NCBI GenBank assembly: GCA_039820405.1
Contig: JBCBQC010000071.1
Coordinates: forward strand, 1-33,669
DNA length: 33,669 nucleotides
From: CALLVY01 sp937899855
Lineage (GTDB): Bacteria; Bacteroidota; Bacteroidia; Chitinophagales; Saprospiraceae
Direction: 5' to 3'
Shown here piece by piece: positions 14,842-22,424 of this stretch. The position numbers and the translations under genes are program-made. Within the stretch, counting starts at the first letter, position 1. The number at the start of each line of letters is the position of its first letter. The notes under the pieces were generated by a model. The model saw nothing but the letters and a program-made list of their open reading frames with translations, searched no databases and was not told the origin of the DNA.

Positions 14842-15486
14842 TTACTTCCCGCCGTAGCCCTGCTGAACCACGTGGGTCAGTTCGTGCGCCAGCAGGTGTT
14901 GGCCGCCCTTGCTCTCGGGTTGGTACTGCCCGCTGTTGAAGTAAATGTCCGAACCGTTAGTGAAGGCGCGGGCGTTCAGTTCCTGATTCATCTGTACGGC
15001 CGACGAATCGGTGTGGACCCGGACCCGGGAAAAATCAGCACCGATGCTTTGTTCCATGCCCTGCTGTACTTCCGGGGACAGGCCCTGACCACCGCCCCGT
15101 TGGCCCGCCAGTTGCTGCTCCAAGGAGGCACTGGCCGCCGCGGGGCCGTTGCCCTTCATCTGCAGTGATTCCTCTTCCTCTTCCATCCCCCCCATCAGCT
15201 GGATAGCGGGCGTTCCCGACTGGAAGGATTTCATCTGGACCTCCTCTTCTTCCTCCATGCCCCCCATCCGTTGGATGGTCAGACCGCCGGTACTCGAAAA
15301 GGGTTTCATCTGCAATTCCTCGTTCTGGCAATCCGCACATTTGCGTTGGATGCTGGTGGGATCGGGCGATTGCTGGACGACTCGATCGGCTACGAGGTCG
15401 GCCTCGCGTTCGAAGTGGTCGTTGGCCTGGCCCAGTTGTAACTTGGCCTGGACCGGGGGTCGATTTTGTAAGGGAGCGAATTTCAT
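14842..15486 (-). CDS. DUF4157 (eCIS core domain) protein, stand-alone
   Basis: This 214-aa protein begins 'MKFAPLQNRPPVQAKLQLG' and has the FEREADLVADRVV helix (25-37), a CADC pair at 50-53 and the DUF4157 core: IGADFSRVRVHTD, 'ARAFTNGSDIYFN', then LLAHELTHVVQQ with HELTH at 201-205. It ends nine residues after HELTH, so no toxin domain is fused. Residues 46-111 hold three imperfect repeats (IQRK...ELQMKPF, IQRMGGMEEEEEVQMKSF, IQLMGGMEEEEE..LQMKG). DUF4157 proteins are a hallmark of eCIS loci; their exact role (loading adaptor or processing peptidase) is not settled. Located 24 bases after the AAA+ ATPase, it is the first accessory gene and may be a carrier for the orphan cargo domains downstream. 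Confidence 0.92.
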   Translation of the reverse strand: MKFAPLQNRPPVQAKLQLGQANDHFEREADLVADRVVQQSPDPTSIQRKCADCQNEELQMKPFSSTGGLTIQRMGGMEEEEEVQMKSFQSGTPAIQLMGGMEEEEESLQMKGNGPAAASASLEQQLAGQRGGGQGLSPEVQQGMEQSIGADFSRVRVHTDSSAVQMNQELNARAFTNGSDIYFNSGQYQPESKGGQHLLAHELTHVVQQGYGGK

Positions 15487-15510
15487 ACGAATCGTGATTT
15501 TAGCGATTGG

Positions 15511-16869
15511 TTAAAGGGTGCGACCGTTTTTACGCAGTTCTTTTTTGATGCCCCGTAAAATGTCCTCCATTCGGATGGTGTGGTCGCCACGCTTGAGTGC
15601 CATGAGGGCACAGTATTGGACCACGTTGATGATCGGTCCACCCGCCAGCTCATAGCGTTGGGCAATGCCCGGTAGGTCTACCGCCTCGTCGAGGGTACAC
15701 TGGGTGGGAAAACCCCGCTGCCACAACTGGCGCCGTTCGCCGGGGCCGGGCATGGGAAAATGGATGATCGACTGAAAACGACGCAAAAAGGCATCGTCAA
15801 TATTGTTTTTGAGGTTGGTGGCGAGGATGACCAAGCCGTCGTATTCCTCGATGCGTTGGAGGAGGTAGGAGACCTGCTGGTTGGCGTAGCGATCGTGGGC
15901 ATCTTTGGTACTGGTCCGTTTGCCAAAGAGGGCATCCCCCTCGTCAAAAAACAGGATCCAGTTTTTGTGCTCGGCTTTGTCAAATACCTTGGCCAGGTTT
16001 TTCTCGGTTTCTCCAATGTATTTGGATACCATCTGCGACAGGTCCACGCGGTAGATATCCAGTACCATCTTTTTGGCCAAGAGCATAGCGGTCAGGGTTT
16101 TTCCCGTACCGGGGGGCCCGTGGAAGAGGGCCTTGTAGCCGGGTTTGAGGACGCGCTTCATGCCCCAGTCGTCCAGTAGGGTTTCCTTGTGAGCCAGCCA
16201 GGTTTCGATCTCGTCGATTTGGGTGCGCGTGGCCGGTTCGAGGACCAGGTCCGGCCATTCCAGGGGGGTACTGATGTAGCGGGCGGGAAAATCGGAGCCA
16301 AAGTTGGGTTTGCTCCACACGCCACGGGTGATCAGGTCGAGTAGGTCGGGGGAGATGAGCAATTGACCGTTGAGTTGGGGTTCGCCGCGGGCGGGTTCGG
16401 CCAGCCAGAGGCTTTTACTGCGTACGAAAAAATGGTCGCGGTCAAAACAGCGCAGCAGGGCAAACCGCCGTTCGAGGTCGTCGCCGGCCAGGACGAACAT
16501 CACGGTTTCGCCGGTGGGTAAAAAACCCGCGTGGTCCTGACCAATTTTTCCTCCAAACTCGGTAAAGATGCGCTGCGTGGCGCTGTTTTTTTGGATAAAG
16601 ACGTCGAGCAATTCGGGTTTGATGTGGGGAATGGCGGCGAGGATCAGGAGGAAGCGTTCGGCAAAGCCCAGTGTATTGTCGCGTACAAAGTGGGCGTAAC
16701 GCGAGTTGCTGTGACTCAGGTCGGGGGGTGGAATGTCGAGTACATCCGCGTAGTCGGTTTCCTGCTGGGCATTGAGTGCCGAACGCACCCGTAGGATGTC
16801 GCGGAGCCATTCGATTTCGCCCTGCAGATCGCGGGCGTTGGATAGAATATGATTTTGCTTCCCTACCAT
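15511..16869 (-). CDS. AAA+ ATPase of the contractile injection system (Afp15-like)
   Basis: From ATG 16869 the protein has 452 residues. An N-terminal helical domain (about 1-215) precedes the AAA+ module: Walker A GPPGTGKT at 251-258, Walker B LFFDEGDALFG with Asp309-Glu310, the 'DRYANQQVSYLLQRIEEYDG' helix, sensor-1 LATN (349-352) and arginine-finger-like FLRRF (361-365). Afp15/PVC15-type ATPases are present in nearly all eCIS operons and are thought to help particle assembly or release; the position just after the tape-measure gene is typical. The start codon overlaps the upstream stop by seven bases (ATGGTAG), implying coupled translation. An open frame extends to 17322, but that part lies over the tape-measure gene, is Gly/Arg-rich and is not coding-like. 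Confidence 0.93.
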   Translation of the reverse strand: MVGKQNHILSNARDLQGEIEWLRDILRVRSALNAQQETDYADVLDIPPPDLSHSNSRYAHFVRDNTLGFAERFLLILAAIPHIKPELLDVFIQKNSATQRIFTEFGGKIGQDHAGFLPTGETVMFVLAGDDLERRFALLRCFDRDHFFVRSKSLWLAEPARGEPQLNGQLLISPDLLDLITRGVWSKPNFGSDFPARYISTPLEWPDLVLEPATRTQIDEIETWLAHKETLLDDWGMKRVLKPGYKALFHGPPGTGKTLTAMLLAKKMVLDIYRVDLSQMVSKYIGETEKNLAKVFDKAEHKNWILFFDEGDALFGKRTSTKDAHDRYANQQVSYLLQRIEEYDGLVILATNLKNNIDDAFLRRFQSIIHFPMPGPGERRQLWQRGFPTQCTLDEAVDLPGIAQRYELAGGPIINVVQYCALMALKRGDHTIRMEDILRGIKKELRKNGRTL

Positions 16870-18377
16870 TTGACGTTGAGGATATAGTCGTTCCAGGGTA
16901 ATTTGATCACCGACAGGGGCCAGGGCAAACGGTCCAGTAAAATGTCCAGTCCCGTTCTTTCTACCTGTAGCAGCCAGCCGCTTTGCTCCGTGGTCAGTAG
17001 GCCGCTGCGCAGGATAAAACCGCCCCGCAAGCTGGCCACCGAACTTTTCTTGAGCACTTTCCAGTTGCGAATCACCACCTCCAGTAGGTGTTCGCATTCT
17101 TCCCGCTCCGTCTCCGTCAAATCCAGTTGGAGGGGCACAAAGTCTTCTACCGCCAAGCCGCAAAGCAACTTGGCCACCACCCAAGCGGGCTCCTCCGCCG
17201 GCTCGTCGCCCCGGGCCAAATAATGGAGCAGGTGTACCCCCTTTTCCCGAGCCGCCCGATCGACAAACTGCCCGTCTGCCACCAAGCCCAGCTCCCGAAA
17301 GAACAGCTGAAGGTAGGGCCACAACAAAACCAGTCCCACCTGATCGACGACCAACCCCTCTTCGGTGGGCCGTGGGGAAAGGCTGGGCACGGCTGGGGAG
17401 CTGCGCAGCTTTTGAGCTGCGCGGCCGCTGGTAGCAGCGCGATCGGAAAGTCCCAGCGCTTGCTTAACGGCCGACTGAAAAGCAACCCACCGTTTGATCT
17501 TTTCCATCCGGGCCGCTGGAGTCGCCAAGACCCGGAGCAGTTTTTCCGTCCGCTGTACCTGACCGGTCCCTTGGTATTCCAGCAAGGTCTCGGCCAGTTC
17601 GGTTTCGAAGGCTTCGCGTTGCGGGGTGGACCAGGGCGTGGCCACCCAGTAGGTACGGAGAATTTGTCGTAGCCGGCGCCAGGTGTCTTGGATCGCCGGA
17701 CCAGCGGAAGACTGTGGGCTGGATACCGCCGGTGGCCCCGCAAGGGGGGCGGACGGGGCTGTTGGGACGACTCCTCCCCCATTTTCATCCATCCGATCCA
17801 ACAGCCGACGCCAGGGCAAAGTAGCCAGCAAGCGACGGCGAACCGCACGCGAGCCGCACGCTTGGGCCATAAAAGTCCAAATCCGACTGGGCGTCTCTTG
17901 CAGGACCTTTTCTACCAGTTGCTGGACCGATCGCTGTTCGGTGGGCAACCACCAGGGCAAAACGCCATTTTGCCAGTAAAAGCAAAGGGCCGTGGCCCAA
18001 TCGCGAGCCAGAGTGGAGTGGGTCGAGGAAGAAGCTGGAGGAATCACCTTTCCCCAGCTTAGGCTATCGGGCGCCCGGCCCTCCCGGGCCCGATGGACCG
18101 TTTCGGCCAGTTGATCGGCCAACAAGCTCCGAACCCGCTGGCTAATTTGCGACTCCAGGTTGACCTCGCTCAGGCTACCCAGTTCCAGCTCCAGTCGGTC
18201 GATGCACAGCAGGACATCCGGTGGTACCCGAGCCGACAGTTCCCGATCCAGGATGCGGGGCAGCTCCTGACGGACCCACTGGGATATCCGGTCGGGAATC
18301 CGTTGGGCCGCCGATGCGTCCGCGACGCTGATTTCGACGATCTGCCGTTTGACGATGTGGCTCGGGGAGCGCTGCAT
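16863..18377 (-). CDS. Contractile injection system tape-measure protein (CIS_TMP, Afp14-like)
   Basis: The 504-aa protein starts 'MQRSPSHIVKRQIVEISV' and contains LLCIDRLELELGSLS near residues 56-70, the two signatures of the CIS_TMP family in which an early HIhkq-type strand is followed by an 'idrLelDLG' segment. A middle Pro/Ala/Ser-rich region (about 205-235) varies, and the C-terminal part includes 'LVVDQVGLVLLWPYLQLFFRELGL', interrupted by usual family substitutions, and 'ILRSGLLTTEQSGWLLQVER'. The family is thought to set tube length in eCIS particles. It lies nine bases after the putative fibre gene and overlaps the ATPase start. Family identity is based on motif recognition and operon position. 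Confidence 0.88.
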   Translation of the reverse strand: MQRSPSHIVKRQIVEISVADASAAQRIPDRISQWVRQELPRILDRELSARVPPDVLLCIDRLELELGSLSEVNLESQISQRVRSLLADQLAETVHRAREGRAPDSLSWGKVIPPASSSTHSTLARDWATALCFYWQNGVLPWWLPTEQRSVQQLVEKVLQETPSRIWTFMAQACGSRAVRRRLLATLPWRRLLDRMDENGGGVVPTAPSAPLAGPPAVSSPQSSAGPAIQDTWRRLRQILRTYWVATPWSTPQREAFETELAETLLEYQGTGQVQRTEKLLRVLATPAARMEKIKRWVAFQSAVKQALGLSDRAATSGRAAQKLRSSPAVPSLSPRPTEEGLVVDQVGLVLLWPYLQLFFRELGLVADGQFVDRAAREKGVHLLHYLARGDEPAEEPAWVVAKLLCGLAVEDFVPLQLDLTETEREECEHLLEVVIRNWKVLKKSSVASLRGGFILRSGLLTTEQSGWLLQVERTGLDILLDRLPWPLSVIKLPWNDYILNVKW

Positions 18378-18386
18378 AAGCCTCGG

Positions 18387-21300
18387 TTATTTCAATATTA
18401 AATGATCGTCGACGTCTTGGAGGTAATCAGTCGTGGCCTTCTGCTTACGTTCCGTCCGCCAGGCGCTGACGGTGGTCTTGAATTTCACCCGGGAGCTGTT
18501 GTTGTAGGCCACGCCCGTTTCTTTAAGCGTATCGTTGATTCCCGCCCGATTGGTACTGGAGTGGAGCAGCGCGGCCCGATCGAGGTAGGCCAGGGTCAAG
18601 GCTTTGAGTCCCGCTTTTTGCTCGCTGATGCGCCCCTTATCTCCGTTTAAGTTCTCGACCAGGATATCGCGTTCACGGCTAAACTCCGCATTGAGGTCGC
18701 TGGCCGTAAGGGAGAAATCCGTAGTGATGATATTGACGGTATCCGAGGTGCTCTGCAGGATCGGATCGGGACCTTGCCCCGTCCCGACCAACTTGATGGT
18801 ATCGGCACGGTAGGTTTCAAAGTTGTTTTGGTAAAAAATATCTACGATTTGGCCCTCCTCCGAAACGCGCTCCAAGCCCAGGCGTTCAAAAAAGATGTCC
18901 GGGATCACGTTTAAAAAGGGGAATAATTGGAAATCGATATTAGTAGCGTTGGCCGTAAAGGTACGGATGACGGCGGCGGGTGGCAAATAGCCCACGGGAG
19001 GACTTACCGTGATGGCTTGTTCGCCAACGGGTACGTTTTCAAAACGGTAGCGGCCGTCCAGGTCCGTCACCGCACCCAAGTTCAATTCTTCAATCAGTAC
19101 CTGTACTCCAATCATGGGGCTGCGCTCGTTGTTCTCCAAGGTATACACCTCCCCCCCAATCGTCACCATCCGTTGCTCTTCGATATCGATGACCAGGATG
19201 AAGATGCTGATGGTAGAAGCGTCGACTACTTCATCCCGCGCTCGATCGTAGATTTCGTAGCCCATCTCGTCAACCAGCAGGAGGCGGTTCACAATCTGGC
19301 TCTCGATCTTTACGGCGGTGGGATCGACGGTATAGCGCAACATCTGTTTGTTCAACAGTGGATTGGGTTCGTAGGGAGCGTTGTAAAAACTGGCGCTGCC
19401 CAGCTTGGGATCCGCCGTGATGCGCACTTCGTAGATGCTGGGATCGTAGAGGTTGTTGAGGACCTGCATTTCCAAATCGACGTACTCGTAATCCTCCGGG
19501 AATTGGGGGTTGATGGGTTCGCCATTGGGGTCGGTCTCCGGGAGATCGGGCCGGCGGCGGAAGGTGACGACTCCGCACTGGGGACTCGCCAGGGGGTCGA
19601 GGGAGACGACGTCGGGAGGCAAATCGGCACAATCGTCACAGCAGATATAAGGCAGGGAGAAATCGCCAATCACCCGACCGTCGAGCAGTTCGGCCAAACG
19701 GTTGATCTCGGCTTGCTCCTCGGGGGTAGTCTCGGGGCTGACCCGAAGCCGGCGGATCTGGCCTTCCAAGCGGGCGATTACTTCAACTGCCGCCTGCCGC
19801 TCCGTTTCGACCGCCTCCATCGTTCCGCTGGTACTGGTTGGAGGTTGCTCCTTATTGCCGGTAGTCGCGGTCATTTTTTTAAGTTTACTCAAGTCCCGCA
19901 TCATCTCTTCCAGCATTTCCCTTTGCTGATCTAGGGCCGGTTGCTCCGCGTCCAGCGTAAAGTCACCGGCCGCGGCGGGGCTACCCGTATCCTCGGGCGC
20001 ATCGAACTCGTGGGGCAGTTGGTAGAGTAGGAAAAAGGTTCCCCCGGGGACGACTCCAGCCTGGTGTTCGAGGCCGGGATGCAGCCGTTTTTTAACGGCA
20101 AACTGTTGCATTTGTACGGCGCGTTCGATCCGCGTATTGAGCGTATCCACCAGTAGCCGAATATTGATGTAGGGATGAATGGCGACGGCTTGCAGAATGC
20201 GGTGAATCAGGCAAAGGATGTAGTTGGTAATCCAAGCCACCAGTGCGTTGGTAAAAATCGAGGACTTGTCCGCCCGCAATTTCATGTTGTCGATGTTGAC
20301 TTGGAGGATGCACTTGTAGGCCGCCAGCCAAGGACTCAGGTCCGTCATTTGCTTGATGTCCTCATTCGTAGCCGCAATCAGACGTGCCAGACAGTCGTTG
20401 AGCTGGCCGATCAAATCCAGGTCGTCGTTGGTGGAGGAGCTGACGAAACGACTGGACCGGCTGTTCTTACTGCGCGTGCCGATATCATCCAGATCATCCA
20501 GATAATTGATGAGTCGTAGGGCAACCTCAAAGGCGGCCTCCTCCGTTCCACTCGCCGCGGCCTCAATCCCACTGGCCTTAGAACTCATCCGGGGGCTGGT
20601 CATGCTGCGTACGATGCTTTTGAGTTTGCCACCGGTTGGATCATTGGGGTTGGTATCTGCCGACTCGGGAGCACCTTGGAAGGGTTTTTGAATGGCCACG
20701 GCGTAAGCCGAAGCGTTGAGGACCAGGTCTTGCGATCGGTAGGTAAAACGCACGATGTTGTTGAGGAAGAAGAGTAGCTTGTGCCGCCAGATGGCGTAAT
20801 TGGGCTGTAAGTCGCGACACAGGCACGCCGCCAATTGAACCCGAAACCTCGGATCGGTAGTATCTCCCAGGTACAGGGGTTTGACTTCAAAATCGAGGTT
20901 GTAGATGTCACGGTATTTGTCAACTCGGGCCAGGGCTTCCCTTATGTCTTTTCCCAAATGCCCTTCAATCCGGTAAAAATCGTAAGGGTCCAGATCGTAC
21001 ATCAGGGGAGCGGCTTGGGGGCCGATCGGTTGATCTTCCATGGTGTTGCGCTCGTAGGACAGGACGCTCAGGTCGCCATTCGCTTGCCCATAAAAATCGT
21101 ACTCGCGGCAGGACTCGTAGTTCCAGACGCTTTCCAAATTTTTTCCCTCCACAATCTGGCTGGAGCGATCCAGCTGATAGTAGAAAGGAATACTGCGCTG
21201 CCCCAGGGGGCCTTTCTTTTCACAACTTGGGGTGATGGCCTGTTTGTCGCCAAATTCAAAGCTATTCAGCTCAAACATCTCCAACTGCAACACCAAGCGT

Positions 21301-22412
21301 TGGTGCAGACTGCGCGCCCGCTCCAGCTCCGAACGGTACTGGTTGTAGATCGGGGCCTGAAGAAACTCCTGCCGAAAATCGTTTCCGTAATTGTCGTAGC
21401 TAAAGTCCGAATTGGGATTGGCCACGCCGAGGAAGAGGTGCTTGGGAAAAGCGCCCATGTCGGGACAGCAGACCGCAAACAGGTCGCAGATGACCGTCCT
21501 AAATTCGTGGTAGGTTTTGAGTAGGTCCTGAATGAAGTCGTAAAAATTCTGAATGCCCAGGTAAGGAATGCCGTCTTGCTCGGCGCCCTCCAGGTAGGCT
21601 TTCAAACGGACTTGTTGCTGCACCAGTACGGGATGTTCGAAGGGATTATCCGCGTACAGATCGCCGAGTAGCGGTAGGCAGTCCCAGTAGGTTTGGGGAG
21701 CCAAAGTAAGGATTTGAGAGAAAGTACCCCCCAGAGCGTTGCGGTAGTGCTCGGAAAAATCCCGGTAAAAAAAGCTATGATCTCTCCGGGGATCAAAAAT
21801 TACCCGGGGCAGGGAGATGGTTGGTAAGTTGTACGTTTTATCCACCAAATCCTCCGAGGCAGTCGTCGACTGAATGCGAAAGGCGGCCTCCCGGCTGACG
21901 GCCAGCTTGCGGACGTTGAGGATGCGATCGACGCCCAGTTGGTCACAGCTCTTGCCCAGGCAGGACTTGAGGTCGTTGTCGAAGCATTCGACGTAAAGAA
22001 GAATGACCTTATCGTCCAGAAAATCCTTGTTGATGGCCTGGACCTCATCCGCCGCATCCACCTCAGCCTGGTCGGTGAGCAATTCGAACAGTTCGAGGTC
22101 TCCGGCCTGATCAAAGGGAGGATACTCAATCGAATCGGGCCGGGTGTAAGGCCGGTAGCGCGTCAGGATACAATCGTCCCCCACCGTCACCAAAAAACCC
22201 TCCGAGGTCACCCCGACCCCCTTGGTAATCTGGAGCGTTTCCGCCTCTACATCGCAAACCAGTTCGAGCCCGCAGACGATGCCCATCCCAATGAGTTTGA
22301 CCCGGGTCAGGCGATTTTGTTGATCCAGATAAGTAGCCAGGTTGTTGAGCTGGGTATGGGTGAGCACTTGATTGGGCTCAAAGATCGGATAGTTCTTGAC
22401 AATGGTCGTCAT
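18387..22412 (-). CDS. Large eCIS protein in the Afp13 (fibre) position, with phage-like N-terminal anchor and carboxypeptidase-regulatory-like Ig domain
   Basis: The 1341-aa product opens 'MTTIVKNYPIFEPNQVLTH', then QLNNLATYLDQQNRLTRVKL and GMGIVCGLELVCD, ending in 'ITKGVGVTSEGFLVTVG'. This pattern (start at a surface feature, left/right partner strands, G-x-G-V-x-G-L) recalls N-terminal anchoring domains of tail-fibre-like proteins. A long unrecognised middle follows, with an acidic/Ser-rich linker near residues 610-650 and a coiled-coil-like stretch around 840-900. Near 1085-1165 lies a CarboxypepD_reg-like beta domain (VLIEELNLGAVTDLDGRYRF, 'NVPVGEQAITV'). The C-terminal 100 residues are helical. 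In Afp and PVC the slot between the second large baseplate gene and the tape measure holds the receptor-binding fibre, so a fibre or baseplate-periphery role is inferred. A plain baseplate or cage component is the main alternative. Confidence 0.6.
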   Translation of the reverse strand: MTTIVKNYPIFEPNQVLTHTQLNNLATYLDQQNRLTRVKLIGMGIVCGLELVCDVEAETLQITKGVGVTSEGFLVTVGDDCILTRYRPYTRPDSIEYPPFDQAGDLELFELLTDQAEVDAADEVQAINKDFLDDKVILLYVECFDNDLKSCLGKSCDQLGVDRILNVRKLAVSREAAFRIQSTTASEDLVDKTYNLPTISLPRVIFDPRRDHSFFYRDFSEHYRNALGGTFSQILTLAPQTYWDCLPLLGDLYADNPFEHPVLVQQQVRLKAYLEGAEQDGIPYLGIQNFYDFIQDLLKTYHEFRTVICDLFAVCCPDMGAFPKHLFLGVANPNSDFSYDNYGNDFRQEFLQAPIYNQYRSELERARSLHQRLVLQLEMFELNSFEFGDKQAITPSCEKKGPLGQRSIPFYYQLDRSSQIVEGKNLESVWNYESCREYDFYGQANGDLSVLSYERNTMEDQPIGPQAAPLMYDLDPYDFYRIEGHLGKDIREALARVDKYRDIYNLDFEVKPLYLGDTTDPRFRVQLAACLCRDLQPNYAIWRHKLLFFLNNIVRFTYRSQDLVLNASAYAVAIQKPFQGAPESADTNPNDPTGGKLKSIVRSMTSPRMSSKASGIEAAASGTEEAAFEVALRLINYLDDLDDIGTRSKNSRSSRFVSSSTNDDLDLIGQLNDCLARLIAATNEDIKQMTDLSPWLAAYKCILQVNIDNMKLRADKSSIFTNALVAWITNYILCLIHRILQAVAIHPYINIRLLVDTLNTRIERAVQMQQFAVKKRLHPGLEHQAGVVPGGTFFLLYQLPHEFDAPEDTGSPAAAGDFTLDAEQPALDQQREMLEEMMRDLSKLKKMTATTGNKEQPPTSTSGTMEAVETERQAAVEVIARLEGQIRRLRVSPETTPEEQAEINRLAELLDGRVIGDFSLPYICCDDCADLPPDVVSLDPLASPQCGVVTFRRRPDLPETDPNGEPINPQFPEDYEYVDLEMQVLNNLYDPSIYEVRITADPKLGSASFYNAPYEPNPLLNKQMLRYTVDPTAVKIESQIVNRLLLVDEMGYEIYDRARDEVVDASTISIFILVIDIEEQRMVTIGGEVYTLENNERSPMIGVQVLIEELNLGAVTDLDGRYRFENVPVGEQAITVSPPVGYLPPAAVIRTFTANATNIDFQLFPFLNVIPDIFFERLGLERVSEEGQIVDIFYQNNFETYRADTIKLVGTGQGPDPILQSTSDTVNIITTDFSLTASDLNAEFSRERDILVENLNGDKGRISEQKAGLKALTLAYLDRAALLHSSTNRAGINDTLKETGVAYNNSSRVKFKTTVSAWRTERKQKATTDYLQDVDDHLILK

Positions 22413-22424
22413 ATTGATAAATTT

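Noticed and set aside
16870..17322. 150-residue N-terminal extension of the AAA+ ATPase
   Set aside because: It overlaps the tape-measure gene in another frame and is Gly/Arg-rich low-complexity; ATG 16869 overlapping the upstream stop is a better start.
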